Positions 22,301-35,700 are shown, counted from the first letter of the stretch. The stretch: DNA of 64,000 nt from Blastomyces gilchristii SLH14081 (GCF_000003855.2 NW_003101676.1:515531-579530); one strand, 5' to 3'. Program-made: numbers and translations. Notes: generated by a model from the letters alone, not told the origin.

Positions 22301-24235
22301 ATTCTGTATGATATACAGAATGCTTTCAGATAAGATCTTACAAATTATTCTCTTTACTTATTAATGTGTAAGCAGATTTAATTCTTCTATATCAGAGACA
22401 TGAAATGTCCTTTTCATATCAGTGAATAGAATTGTATGAACTGTTTTCTTTCTATTAGTCAACTGTATATAACATGTCCATCATTGAATCTGCAGATTAA
22501 ACCTTTGAAATCAATCAAGTTCAAGAATAAGATTATATTTCACATTCTGCAGCTCTCACACTTAAATATAGCAAGATCATTCTTCAAAGTGCAAGAGAAC
22601 TCTTACTCTTACAGATGATATTAAATATTAATTATCAGATAATCTTATATATCAGAGATTCTTCACTCAGTGAACTTCTTTCAGTCTTTAAATCATATAA
22701 TTATCAATATATTATGTAGAAGCTTCTGTGTTCACTAACACTTTTACAGTCATCTCTCAATTCTTACTCAAATGTCTCTTATATATTAACATTTTAAGTC
22801 TCAAGGCATTGAGATGAGCATCTGCTTCATTCTCACTCACATCTCAGTCAGAAGCCTGCTTTCTCTTGATATTCACAGAATTCAGAGAATCTTCTAACAC
22901 AAGTATCTCTTTCACTTTGAAGACTTTTCATAGAATATCAGCAAGTGTCTCTGAGCTCACTGATTCTACTAGTTTTTTGACTCTCTTGCTTCTCTTAACT
23001 GCACATACTGTGTCTAATCTTTTATATTATGATTTTGATGTCTGCAGTTGAAGTAAGCTCAATACTTATAATATCAAGATTTTCACTCAGAGAATTTCTT
23101 TTTTGAGAGATTCAGTACTTTAATGATGATATTCAGATCTAGATTCATTACATTCAGATATATAACTTATATTATAGAAGTCTGATTATCTGTTCTTCAC
23201 TGAGATATACTTAATTACAGTATTTTCTGTTATAATTGACTCACTTATTTCTATATAATGAGAATGTTGTATACTTTCTTCACTGTAACTGACTGTGAGA
23301 TTAATCATTTTCATTTCACTCTCAACTTGAGTGTAAGATCATGAATAAAGACCTGTAAACAGAAAGATGTTGAAAGCTCTTCATTCAACTCAAGATAGTG
23401 TAAACTGAAGTATATAAAGTATAATGTAAGATTATTCACTTATCTACACTCAGTGAAGTATTTATAACACTTGTCTTATATATTCACTTTCTCAAAGTTA
23501 TGTAAGATTCATTTGAAAAACTCATTTTATATTTATGAGAATGAATATTACTCTGAGTCTGTGAGATTCATTTTTTCATCAGTTATTTATAATAACTTCA
23601 CTTTTTCATATAGAAATGTGACAGATCTTAAGACTTATTAAAATTCTGTTAACTATCTATCTATAAGTTTGTATTTAATCTGATAATATAATTGCATCTG
23701 ACTTAGTCAGCTGATTACAGCATCATTTTTTCAATCATTATTAAAGCTTGATAGCTTCAGCAGATCTCTCAGCTTAATATATTTCATACTCAGATTCTTA
23801 TTCTATGCAGTGATCTCTGATGATGTGTACACTTCTGAAGAGATTGTGAATAATTGTAATGAGATCTTCAGATTCAGTATAGTCATCTATCTATGTAAAT
23901 ATTCAATCTTCTGCTGCAGGCCTAAGATCTGGTTTTCTCTATTCTTATTGATGATGATGATTGTGTCAGTGAAGCTCTTCATAGTGAATACTTGATTCAC
24001 AGTGAATGTCAATTGTTGTTTAACTTCTGTCTCAGTCTGTCACTGTATACATAAGATCTCAATCTTATTTAGAATTCTTGTACATGTACAGAGCTTCAAT
24101 TTCAGTTCAGTGATTTCAGTCACTTTTCTTACTACTTTGAGTAAACTCTCTAGAAGATTCTGCATACCTTTCAGTTCAGATAGCAGAGAAGAGTGTTATT
24201 TGTATTAACTAGAGAAGATATTCATTTCAGTGATA
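19330..24235 (-). pseudogene. G2 gag-pol, copy 2
   Basis: Reads from an ATG at 24235 leftwards with many stops. The Gag region (24235-23050) ends in a CCHC knuckle remnant. Protease-like sequence follows near 22800-22400. Reverse transcriptase includes IYLDNILVFSNSYDEYL (mutated YLDD) at 21670-21620 and EMKELKFVEYVVS near 21540. RNase H lies at 21340-21080. Integrase has a zinc-binding region at 20767-20470, a catalytic core near 20310-20000 (EILTDNDVNL, 20190-20160) and a C-terminal domain to about 19400. The arrangement PR-RT-RH-IN identifies Ty3/gypsy. It matches copy 3 throughout. Confidence 0.85.
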
Positions 24236-24630
24236 TCTTGTTAATTGTATGATATCTATCATTATATTACTATCTCATTATATAATTTCTGTTATCATTA
24301 TATAACTTCAGTGATAATCACTCTCTCTTCTTTTTATTCTTCTTTTGAGTAGAGAGTGAACTTCTTTGAATCTGATTCATCACTCTTATTCTCTTTCTCA
24401 TATCTCATCTGTTCATGTATCATACATGGCATTCATCTGAGTGTGGAGTTTTCCCTTAACAAGTGAAGCAGTATCAATCAAATGCTCTTTCACTCATTAT
24501 CTATTATAAACTATCTTTTGAGATGTTCTAGAACCACTCTGACATGATAACTACAAATTGCTTCATAGATGAAATTATCACATTCTGAAGAAGTCTGCAC
24601 TTCACACTGGTTTTTAAACATGCTATCAGA

Positions 24631-24707
24631 TGTGATTCAAAGGTTGCTTGAGTCAGTGTATAATTACAGATGTACACCGGCTTCTTATATATTGTACACT
24701 AAATTAA
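24631..24707 (-). repeat. G2 5' LTR, copy 2, part 1 (interrupted by copia)
   Basis: TGTGATTCAAAGG inward to CTAAATTAA. The remaining 90 bp are at 29902-29991 after the copia element, with ATTAA duplicated. Confidence 0.92.
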
Positions 24708-24817
24708 TATAGAATAGTTAAACGTTGTATTAATAGATCTATCTACAAGAACATAATATAGTGGTGGGTCACGTGATCTAGTGGGATCGCTAACCGCAAC
24801 AGCCGTAACGGCCAACA
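24708..24817 (-). repeat. copia 3' LTR
   Basis: 110 bp, TATAGAATAG to GGCCAACA on the plus strand. It retains GTGGTGGGTCACGTG and CGCTAACCGC, so it is barely mutated. Confidence 0.92.
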
Positions 24818-24899
24818 CCTCCTCTCAAGATAACAAGAATCACATACAAAAACACCCAAATTATCAAGATAGTCTGTCAAAACCAAATACAAATGTAAA

Positions 24900-27800
24900 A
24901 TTAAACATTCTCAACTTTTACACCTGTAAGATCTAGTAAAATCATGAATCATGCAAATGTCACAGTGTTTAGAGGTTTAGTGAGTTCATTCACTGCTATC
25001 TGAGTGATAAGAATATATTCTAAATCAATAACTCTCTGATTCAACTGTCAACACAAAAAATGAAAACATGTGTCAATGTGCTTACTTCAGACTGTAATGA
25101 CTGTCACCTTTGTGAGATCTATAGCACTCTTATTATCAGTGAGAATCTGTATTGAAGATGTAGTGATGAAGTCAAGCTCAATCATGAGATTTCAGATTCA
25201 TATGCTTGTGAACTGCCTCACTAAGAGTCACATATTCAGTCTTATTGAAACTTAGAAATACACAAGATTGCTTCACTGAACATCATAAAATCAGGTCATC
25301 TGCAAGCTTAAAAACATAGCTGAATGCTAATTTCTATCATCTGTCAAGGGGTCGGCTCATCAGAAATCGAGTAGCTGAGGTAGGGAGAAATCTTATCATC
25401 AGAGAAATCAGAGAGAATGAAAAGATTGATAGAAATAGTCTTCTCATACAGACTGCATCTGTAGAAAATGCCCAGATTCATAATCTCTTTCAAATAATGT
25501 ATAACATGTAATAGAGTCTTTCAACATTGAGATATTGAATCAATGTTCTGTTGAGTGAGTAGCAAGACAGTGTAAGTGATATCAGAACATGTTTTAACTG
25601 CAAGATATTGCAAACAATTCACACTATGTTGATATCACTGAATTGTGAAATCAGCCTCTTTCTCAGATATAGAGAAATCATTAATACAGAATTCATTCTT
25701 CATTGATATTCTAATAACAGCTGCATTATCAAGATAGAAATCTTTAATAAGACATTTGATATATTGACAATGTATCAAATCAATTTCTTTGTCTGAACAG
25801 TTGACTTTTATACTCAAATACTTGATTGACTGATGTAGATTCTTGACTTTCAATTTCTCACTGAGTATACTCACTAGCCAATCAGCATTCTCAGAAACTT
25901 CAGATATGATGTTAAGATTGTCAATATAGATTATTATATAGAGGTGACATCTGAATGTATGATATCAGAGTGCTGAATCATAGACACTGACTGTAAATTC
26001 AAGATCACTCAACAGAGCTGTTAAGTAATCATATCAGATCTTAATCACAGAGTTCAGACTGTATAGACTACTCTCAATCACACAGACAAGTGTTTTCAGT
26101 GAACCTGTCTCAAAGCCAGTGAGTTATCTCATATGGACCTTCTTAGTGAGACACTCATGAAGATATGTTATCACTATATTCACTTAACAGAGTGTTTAAC
26201 TGCATAGTACTGCTATTGCAAAAAGAATATAATTGATAGTATCAGTGATGACAGAAGTGTAGATCTGTTCTCTAGAATCCTTCTTAAGTCAGTTATCATA
26301 AATCACTCAATGTGATTTTCTCAGAATATCATCAGAATCAGTATTCGGGTCCACGGGCCTATCTTTCTCAAGAAACACTTAACAGCCTGGAGCAATCAGT
26401 TCACCCCTCAGGACATCAGATCTAGAGATCAAACTCCATGTATTGTGTCTCTTCAGATCAGTAATCTCGCGTTGCATGAACTTCTTTCAATAATCTCCTA
26501 TTCCCCCTGGCTGAGATATGGCATTCTTGTAGAACTTTGAGAGGTTACCTGTAACAGAGCTTGAAGTGTAAGTAGCCAGCGATTTCGCGGGCTGCAATCA
26601 TGTGGAATTCAGATCATCAATATCAGAAGCATCTTCATCATCAATCAGATGAATATCAGGTTTCAGTTCATCAGCATTATTAATGAATGTCACAGATATG
26701 ATAACTGATTTCAATTTTTCAGTGATCAGAAACCTCATATCACTACTGACAATAATCTTATCAGATTCAGAATGCCATAGATAATATATTAATATGCTAC
26801 TGAATTCAATGATGTGATAGAAATCAGTATATAAAGAGAGCTTATTCACAGGCTTCTGAAATTCATGCAAGTGAATAAAAACCTCTGCACTCAATCAGCA
26901 AAAATACCTCACATTCAGCAGAATATTCATAAGTGCATATCAAGAAATCTTATATGAACTTGGAATCACAGAAGTCTCTACAGTAGAGGATTAAAATTTC
27001 AAGTTGTAAAGAACTGTAGATGTGAGAGTATTATTAATTATTATAATCACTATCTCTAAAATATCTGCTCAGAACTTCTTAGAGAGATTATCTTTCAAAA
27101 GAGCAGCTCTAACCTGTCCCATGATAGTGTGAATCTCACATTCAGAAACATCATTCTGGTGTGACAAATGTGATGCTGTTGATTCTCATTTGATATCATA
27201 TGAATTCATAACTGTGTGTATACATGTGAACTGGAAAACATCATCAATATCAGTCTGTAGAAAAGCAGAAGCTGTATATCTGAGATTACTCATGAATCTG
27301 AGTCACAACTCAAAGTATTGAACAGCCTCATTCTTAAACTTTAAAAAATATACTCAATGATAGCAAGTTGCATCACAGATGATAAGTATTCAGTATTTAA
27401 TTCTCTGACAGAACTCTAAGAAGTGATCAGAGAGGTCTTTCAATGTATATTCACTATCTGTAAGATTAATATGAACCTTCTCAATGAATTGAATAGATCT
27501 AGATATCAGTGCTTTCAAATAATCTCACATCATATCTGTCTTAACACATTCTTTGCAAAAGAACTTAGTCTTAGAACCTTTAATAGTGACTTCAGTATGA
27601 GAATCCTTGATCATAGCAATTATAGCATCAGCATAAATGTGACTGAGATTGTAATATCAATTCAAAATAGTCTTTGATATCTTTGATGTCTGTGTTTTCA
27701 TGTCTGCAGAATCAATATTATTAACAGTAGTGACAGCAGTCACAGAAAGATCAACTTTTCAGTCAAAATTGTACTTGTGAGATATCATCACAATATACTT

Positions 27801-29550
27801 GACTGCCTTGTTCAGATGATTGAGATTCTTATTAAACTCTCACTCATCAATCTTATATATATTGTTCTGAGCAGTTCAAACTGTATGAAAAATAACATCA
27901 TTCAGAACTCTGTAAATGAAAAATGAGGGAATTGTGAAAGACAATGTAAATCAGAATCCCTAATCTTCAAGCTTTATAAATGAGAGCAGATTAACTGTAA
28001 TATTAGAAATATAGTGAACATTCTGCAAGTTAACATCATCACTCTCAATCTTTAAGATGACAGTCTCAATCTTCTTGACAAACTCAGTTCTCTCAGTTGC
28101 AGAATCAACAGAGATGTTATCATTAAAAGATTTAATATTTGAGAAAGAATGAAGCTCACTCATCATATTCAGGCTTACACATGTGTTCAAATATCAAGAT
28201 CTAGAGGATGATTTTTCAGTGACTGTGAAAGAGAAATAGAACTTAATCTTTGTAATTACTATATTTACTGCTGATTAAGAACTCATTAAGTCATTCTTCT
28301 TCTCTTTCTTCTTATCATCATTCTTCTTGTCCATCTTCTTTTTCTTTTTATCAGGGTGTAAGATGAAACATCTGTTAACAGTATGTTCATATCTTCTGCA
28401 GTGAGTGCACTTTCATACAGATGTGCTTTTATTCTTATCTTTATTCTTATCTTTGTTCTTATTCTTTCTTACAGTCACAGAATCAGTCTGAGACTGCTTT
28501 TTCTGCTCAGTGATGATCTTCTTGAATGTATGATTGATCAGTTACTTCATCAAATCATCAATATCAATGTTGACAATGAGTCTCTGATCAGTGAAGAAAA
28601 ACTCATTCAAATATATCTTAATAAACAGTCTTTAATAATCTTATAGATTGTTGAGAAAAAGATTATAATATACATTCTCAGTGCTCTGACAGAGCTTCTT
28701 ATAACAGATAATAAGATAGTGAAAACATCTCTGAAAAGTAAGATAATCATTATTCTTAACTTATAACTTTGTCAATTTCTTTAAGATATTAACTTGTTCT
28801 TCAGTCAGTGATATTGTATATTCAATATTAATCTTGTCTCACAGAGCTGCAGCATTGTCCGCTTTCAAGATTTCAATAGTGATTCAAATGTTTTCAATAA
28901 GACTCAATAGCATACATCTATATAGAGACTTAGAATGAATCTTCCACTTCTCAGAGTTAATATGACATGTAAAAGGAAATTCTCATTGAGCTCTCAATAG
29001 AATGTCAGTTTCATCAATAACTTTTATATCAGTTAACATATCAATATATCAGACCTCATACTTAGAGTCGGCAAATCGCATCACTTATTTGACGTCTAGT
29101 GTAGGGAAACACAATCTAGCCTGGGAAATATTCCTGTCCTGTAATGTCTCTGTATGTAGTGACGCAGGTAAGAAGACTTCAACGTCAAAACGCTACATCG
29201 ATTCAAACAGCTCCGTTGCCACCAGCNNNNNNNNNNNNNNNNNNNNNNNNNNNNNNNNNNNNNNNNNNNNNNNNNNNNNNNNNNNNNNNNNNNNNNNNNN
29301 NNNNNNNNNNNNNNNNNNNNNNNNNNTGAACAGATTCTGCAGATAAATGTTGACTCTGCTTTTCTTTATTCTGAAGTTTCTCTGTTATCTCATCATCAAA
29401 TTTCATACTCTGATGACAACTGATCTCAGTCTCATCTTGCAAGTCAGAAGTCTTCTCATAATAAGTGATCATTCTATCAATGAGTTATCTAGTGAAGTGT
29501 GTGACTCTGGGCCTTGAGCTAAACTCTGAAGTAACAGATGTATCACTCAT
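24900..29550 (-). pseudogene. copia gag-pol polyprotein
   Basis: From ATG 29550 (MSDTSVTSEFSSRPRV). Gag carries a CX2CX4HX4C knuckle CTHCRRYEHTVNRC near 28425-28365, followed by a Lys-rich run. Protease region 28190-27960 has SFNDNISVDSATE (DSGAT-like) and VHYISNITVNLLSFIKLE, the usual end of copia protease. Integrase lies at about 27900-26900. Reverse transcriptase has IIYIDNLNIIS (mutated YVDD, near 25935) and the LHQSIKYLSIKVN..IDLIHCQYIKCLI block at 25830-25740. RNase H lies at about 25500-25050. Broken by many stops; a gap at 29227-29326 removes part of Gag. Confidence 0.85.
29227..29326. other. assembly gap (100 N)
   Basis: Exactly 100 N, the usual placeholder for a gap of unknown size, inside copia gag. 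The 170 bp before it (29060-29226) are less mutated than the rest of the element. Confidence 0.95.
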
Positions 29551-29786
29551 ATTGAGATGACTCTGCTTCTTCTAGATATGTAAAAAAAAAAAAAGTGATA
29601 TTCTTCACAATGAAGAATGCACTTTCTCAAAAATATAAAGTATATGAATCTGCTGACTAGCAGATTCAGAGAAAATGAAATATCTCTAATAAAGAGTGAG
29701 AGTCTTTTCAAAAAGAGTAAACTATCTGTGTCAAAAATATTGCTGCAATATTCTAAAAAGAAAAATGTGTCATTCAGACTATAATC

Positions 29787-29896
29787 TGTAGAATAGTTGA
29801 AGGTTGTATTGATAGATCTATCTACAAGAACATAATATAGTGATGGGTCACGTGATCTAGTGAGATCGCTAACCGCAACGGCCGTAACAGTCAACA
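29787..29896 (-). repeat. copia 5' LTR
   Basis: 110 bp, TGTAGAATAG to CAGTCAACA on the plus strand. It differs from the other LTR by a handful of transitions (for example GTTGAAGG against GTTAAACG). Confidence 0.92.
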
Positions 29897-29901
29897 ATTA
29901 A

Positions 29902-29991
29902 TTGATGGCCGCTATAGCCCCTTTACATTCGTAAGCAAGTTCGGAAGCGGCCGCGTTATTATCCGATGGTCGTACGTTCTTCCGAACCACA
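29902..29991 (-). repeat. G2 5' LTR, copy 2, part 2
   Basis: Continues the LTR from 24707 and ends TTCCGAACCACA. GC-rich, with GCGGCCGCG intact. The AAGA target duplication follows at 29992-29995. Confidence 0.92.
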
Positions 29992-29995
29992 AAGA

Positions 29996-30044
29996 ACTGA
30001 ATATATTAAAAGATATTAATTGAATTTAAATTATTGATCAGTAG
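29996..30044 (+). pseudogene. hAT transposase continuation after G2
   Basis: Removing G2 and one AAGA joins this in frame to 9123, giving FINKNWIYQ-ILIEFKLLIS, which fits the hAT consensus. It ends where the LINE tail starts at 30045, so the C-terminal part lies outside the window or is lost. Confidence 0.55.
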
Positions 30045-30617
30045 TTATTATTATTATTATTCTTCAATTATAGATGTATACAGTCAGAGACTATAATATC
30101 TACCTGAGAACTTTTAGTTCTAAGAGTTTTTCTAATATCTATAGAGTGAACTATTATACATTTATCAATTTCAGATATGTAAAATCAGAAAATTTCAGCT
30201 CAGAATATATAAACTCTTTATAAATTGCAGTATTTTAACACCTTCTGATACTTTCAAATTATTTGAAAATATCATGACAAAGGAAAAGAGAACAAAGTCT
30301 TAAACATAGACATATTAAATAAGTAGATAGAAAAGAACAAAAAAGAAAGAATAAAGTAAAGAGAGACTATAATAAAATAAGATTATTAAAAGATAGTGTA
30401 TAGCTGTTTTAACAGACTATATCTAGACAGTTTTCACCTCTTCATATTCAGATATTTCTGAATTTAATTATTGTCTGATAGCTGTATGAGTTTCTGATAG
30501 AAAGTCTATTAAGTATTTGATTTCTGTCTCAGTTGAGAATAAGAATCTTATATTTAATTGATTTAAATCATACTTCTCTTTCAATCTGACTCTGAGATTA
30601 TTGTATGATATACAGTG
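30045..30617 (-). mobile_element. LINE 3' end fragment (minus)
   Basis: Matches LINE A 9322-9900: a (TTA)n tail at 30045, 3' UTR, and the last ~60 codons of ORF2 (C-terminal of RNase H). It stops at 30617, where sequence of the opposite orientation begins. The rest of this copy may continue beyond the window if LINE B inserted into it. Confidence 0.85.
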
Positions 30618-30621
30618 TTTT

Positions 30622-31842
30622 TCTGCTGTCTCTAAACCTGCTATATCAAAACCTGCTCAAAATTCTGAGAAAAGGGAGAAGAATATTACTCAGACCTCTG
30701 TTCATAGAAAAGAAAAGAAAAAAATGCAAAAAGAGAAAAACTTTCAAATCTTCAGAAATAGAAGACTTATTCTCAAAGTCTTAAATCAGAAGACTATGCA
30801 AAGAGACAAGCTAAACTCAAATCTTACTTTCAGAATTACAAATGAAATTAATCAGCAGTTTTTTTCTCAGTTAATAACTAATATTAAAGTTCAAAAATCA
30901 GTTATAGCTTCAATTGACTCATCTTTCTTTGAAAATTTCATCATTTTAACTACAATGTCTGAATTCAGTGCAGAATTCCTCATTCAGAATAAGAATCTCT
31001 GAAAATCAGTAATAGAATCTCTTCTGAACACAACAATTCTATCTGAGAAAGATGAAAAGTGAGATAAAATCATTCTTTATTATATTTCAGTTGAAATTTT
31101 TGACTGTGAGAAAGAAATACTACTTCTCAAAAATGAATTAGAAGCATACAATTCTATTCAACTGAGAAAAGAGTTCACATGACTTAATTCAATTAAGTTC
31201 AGATAAAGTAGAAGAAATGCCTCTGTTCTAGTATATACAAAAATACTTGAATAATCAAGAATTTCTGAAATAGAAGTAGCAGGTTTGAAAATAAGAGTTC
31301 ATGAATACAAAGACTTAAGAATGAATCTCAAAGCTCAAACAGAATGATTAAACTGTCAAAGATATAAGCACTTTACAATCTCTTATTTCAGAGACTTAAA
31401 ATATGCATTCTGTGCTAGAGATCACAAAACTAGTGAGTATAAATGTGAAACATGCTCAAAAAGAGATGAAATATATTAATATACTCTGCTTAAATGCTTC
31501 AATTGTAAAGAAAAACATGTATCTGACTCAAAAGAATGTGTCTTTGCTTCAAGAACTCAGAAGAACTGAAGAAAAGATGAAGCTCAAAGTAAATCTAAAA
31601 CTGAAGAGAAAAGTCAAGTCAGTAAATCTATAACTGTAAGCTCAAAGAGAAGAATCTCTTAACTATTTAAGTCTTCAAACTTCAATTCTCCAGCTAAATG
31701 TAGACAGAATTTGAATTCTTAAATATCTATTAAGATTAAAGAGTTGAGAAATGACTCTGATAAGAAACTAGATAGAATGCAAGCAGTTGAGATTTCTGTT
31801 TTTCAAAATAGTTATAATCTACTATCTGATAATAGTGATTAG
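30622..31842 (+). pseudogene. LINE B ORF1 (C-terminal part)
   Basis: Reads SAVSKPAISKPAQNSEK and continues to the SDNSD stop near 31840, parallel to LINE A ORF1 from its Ser/Pro box onward. The knuckle region is damaged (LNCQRYKHFTIS-, CVRDHKTSEYKCETC altered) and shows frame-preserving stops. Nonfunctional. Confidence 0.82.
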
Positions 31843-32466
31843 ATTCTACTCTATCTTCACTCTCTTTTAGTATGAATATACAATAGAAACAATAAAAAAA
31901 GTTTAAAAACTCTTCAAAAATCACATTTATTCAAAACAATGTGAATAGAAACTCAAATTGTATTTATTCTTATCTTCAGATTGCATTTAAATAAAAAGTT
32001 GACTTTATACTTTTTCAAGAATCAAACTTTGATACTGAGTAAAAGTACATTATTTCTCATTCAAGCTATTACTACTTTCTTCCTGAAAAATCTGAGATAA
32101 AATCAAGAGTAGTGATTTATAAGAGAAAAAGATCAAGATATCAATTTAATCTCAGATTTGACATCATATCTGACTATGATAATCTAGTGAGTGATATTAT
32201 AGATAAAGAGAATGAGTTTAATACTTTTCAACTTATAAATATCTATAATAAAAAGTCATTGAAAGAAAACAACAATATCTGAATAATTGATAGAGAATTT
32301 TTGAATATAACTCTCTTAAAAAACTCTATAATTGAAGAAGACTTCAATACATATTCTTTCTGATAAAACTCAGAATGCAAAAGAGTAGTAAGAGCAGATA
32401 AACTGATTGAATGAACTTTTAAGCATTCAATAGATTTAGTTAACAAGTCTGATCAATAAACATTCT

Positions 32467-32759
32467 TGTGGCGGGCTGCGCCCGATCATCATATGGACTA
32501 TTCCTTTACACTCCATAGATTCCGCCGAAAGCTCCGATTCTCGGTCATTCTCGATCGCCGATCCTCGGTTGAAAAACCCGTAGAATTCCTATTCTTTCAC
32601 CCCGAAGATCTACCGCGTACACACTATGTATATGTATAAATATTCACTCTGATTACTGATTCTTTCACTTTCTCTTTATTTTCCTTCTTTAATGTTTTTC
32701 ACTTTGTTATATAAGACCTATAAATATTATACTGATCAATTCAGTGTAGGTCTCTTATA
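32467..32759 (+). repeat. C1 outer 5' LTR
   Basis: 293 bp, TGTGGCGGGCTGCGC to GTCTCTTATA. The left half is GC-rich and unmutated, the right half AT-rich. TATAAATATT near 32635 may be the TATA box. It contains a ~60-bp block (CCCGTAGAATTCC...CCGCGTACAC) that is absent from the 237-239-bp LTRs of the inner element. Confidence 0.92.
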
Positions 32760-35700
32760 CTTGAAAAATGTTCATTGTCTTCTTATTAGAAATAATTATT
32801 CATCAAGAAGATATCTGAACATGTAATAATATGTAAGAAATAGAGAAATAATCAAACAGTTAAGCAGACACTGAGTTCTCAGATAGAAGCTTACTTACCT
32901 GTCACTCTGACTCTGTAACAAGATCTTATGAAGAGAACAAGATCTTATAAAGAGAATGTCAGTGAAAGACCTGAGAGTTCTGACACAGATATATGAGATA
33001 TTCATATAATTATACACATTCAATGAACAATACAGCTATGTCTATTAATAATATGAGAGAACTCTTGAACACAAGCATAGATTCAGTGCCACAGTGACTC
33101 TGAGCAATGTTGAAATTATAATAGCAACAGATAGCTGATATACATGCAACTCAATAATATCAATATAAAGAAATTCAATAATTATCTCAATAAGAAACTT
33201 CTGCACAGATAATTTCAATACTGACAGAATTGAATATGAATATGATGCAAATACTGAAGAAATACTTAGATGCTCTCACATATTTCAATACTTCTAATCT
33301 CACTCTCTACTCATTATAAAGATTGGAAATACTTGTGAAACTAAGTGTAGATGAAGATATCATTGATTTACTAATCAATCAAGATTGATATATCAATGAA
33401 TAATTGAAGAATTGCATGAAACAGAAGTTTCATTCATGAATGAAAGCATATGAATCAGTCTTATGAATATCTGACAATATTATTAAACATCTTGATATTC
33501 TGTTCTGAGACACTGTTATACAACAGAAAGCATTGAATTAATTACAGAGTTTCTGACAGAGAAACACTTCTCTCACAATATTCATCCCTGACTTTGATAT
33601 CAAGATACTAGAAGCAGGTGATTAATCTTGAAAGAACTGAATGAAGATTAATATACTTAAGAAGACATTCACTTTTGAACTCTTACAGACTTCTGTAAGC
33701 ATAGATGAAGACTAGACTTATGAAGATTTCTGCATACAACTCTGAACATTGAATAACTGTCTTATCAAGCTCAAGAGTATACAGAACAGTGATAGAAGAT
33801 GTTACATCTCAGTCACTTATACACCTATGCTGAGAAATAACAATAATAACACAGATATCATGAACTGAGTAGACTTGAATATCTATATACAAGCAAGAGT
33901 CTCTGCTATCTGAATGAGCTTCTGAGTTTCTGAGATCACTTTCAAAGAAGTCACTGATCAATGTTAATAAGAAGTGTACATCAACTGTAACTGATCAGAA
34001 CATATTACTTTCAACTACTAATTAGTCTATATGTCTTCTCACTTAAAGAATGAATTAATGCCTGTTTTCATCAATTACATTGTATTGAAGAAAGATTCAG
34101 AAGATAACTATGATAATACTCTGATGAAACAGAAAAAAGATTAGCTTCTGTTTAAATTTATAAACAGAAGGTAGAAGAGGTTGAATGATAATACTTTAAA
34201 GAGAAAATGATAATGAACACAATTCTTGTATCTACTGTAATTGATAATATGTATAATATGAAAGTCATGATAGACAGCAGTCTATGTTATTATATAATGA
34301 TTAAATCTTCAGTTATAAAATGTTATAACCTTTAGTGTATTCTCTTATTAAAATCCCAACTTCTTGCAGAATTTAATAACTCAAAAGATGTTTGTATCTG
34401 TTACATGATGAAGTTGAACATAGATATCAAAGAATATCAATATAAAGATATCTACACATATGAAGTTAATAATCTTAATTATAATCTTATATTAGAACTT
34501 ATCTGACTATCTGAATAAGACATCTTATTGAACTCTTAAAACAGAAGCTTAATATTCTCTAACAATGATAGAGTTCATAAAGATAATATTCATAAGACTA
34601 TGAATTTGACACAGATCTCTGTCAATAGCTATAAAATACTTTGAAAAGAAAGTCACTGAAAAGATCACTGATAGCAGAATTATATAGTAATCTATTTCAT
34701 CAGTCTGACTGATATTAAGAAAGCTCTAGAGAAGTTATTCTATACTATAATAACAGATTCTCATATAAAACTCTCTTAATAATATTATAAATATCTAGAT
34801 ATCTTCTGATAAGATAATATTATAAATATTTCTCTCTTATGAGACTCAGGAGTAGATCACAGTATCAAGTTAGAAAAGAAGAATAATAAGAACTCTGAGT
34901 TATTATAAGACTCTCTTTATAATATGTCTTAAGATGAACTTCTTCTTCTTCAGAAGATACTCAATAATCTGTTAAATAAGAAATTCATATATATTAGTAA
35001 CTCTTTCACTGCAGCTTTCATTCTCTTTGTAAAGAAATCAGATAAAAAACTTCAATTCTGTGTGAACTATTGAGAATTAAGCAGATTAATCAAGAAGAAT
35101 CACTATTCTTTATCTCTTATCAATGAAACTCTAGCTTACATCAGACAAGCTCAATGATTTATAAAACTAGATATCATCACTGTGTTTTATAAAATCTGTA
35201 TCACTGAAGAAGATGAATGACTTACAGTATTTCAAACATATTATGATCTCTTTGAATGAATAGTTACACTCTTTGAACTGATTAATGCTCTCAGTATATT
35301 TCAGAAGTATATCAACTGAGCACTTCAGAATTTCTTTGATAAATTTGTATCTATATATCTCAATGACATTCTCATCTTCACTGATAAGTTCAGAAAAGAA
35401 TATCAAGAACATGTGCAAATAATATTATAATAATTATGAGAAGCAGAACTATTAATAGATATTAATAAGTGTGACTTCAACATCAAGAGTATTAAATATC
35501 TAGGTTTTATCATAGAAGCTGATAAGAGAATTTGAATGAATTCTGAGAAAGTCTTCACTATTCTTGAATGAGAAGCTTCACATACTGTGAAGAATGTATG
35601 AAGCTTTATCAGATTTACTAACTTCTATCAGTGATTTATATAAAACTTGTCAGATATCATAAGATCACATATAGAACTCATCAGAAAGAACTCAGTATTT

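Larger units (their letters stand above)
24708..29896 (-). mobile_element. Ty1/copia retrotransposon
   Basis: 5189 bp including a 100-N gap, flanked by the 5-bp duplication ATTAA (24703-24707, 29897-29901). Identical-length 110-bp LTRs at 24708-24817 and 29787-29896; the first has TA for TG at its tip. On the minus strand the 3' LTR is preceded by a GAGAGGAGG purine tract. The order gag, protease, integrase, reverse transcriptase and RNase H on the minus strand is copia-type. It split the 5' LTR of G2 copy 2. Confidence 0.92.
9124..29991 (-). mobile_element. G2 Ty3/gypsy retrotransposon, complete copy 2 with two insertions
   Basis: Bounded by a 4-bp target duplication AAGA (9120-9123 and 29992-29995) within a hAT transposase relic. 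3' LTR 9124-9290; 5' LTR 24631-24707 plus 29902-29991. Without the LINE (9322-16770) and copia (24708-29896) insertions and their duplications the element is about 8.2 kb. That is long for a gypsy element, because roughly 2.5 kb lies between integrase and the 3' LTR and carries an antisense gene. A purine tract (GATGAGAGAGAA on the minus strand) precedes the 3' LTR. Confidence 0.9.

Noticed and set aside
24708..24817. A stand-alone 110-bp repeat
   Set aside because: It pairs with 29787-29896 and is flanked by ATTAA duplications, so both are copia LTRs.
30045..32466. Twin-priming 5' inversion of a single LINE
   Set aside because: The plus-strand part continues after C1 to the LINE 3' UTR, so it overlaps the minus-strand part in element coordinates. 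Twin priming should give non-overlapping segments.
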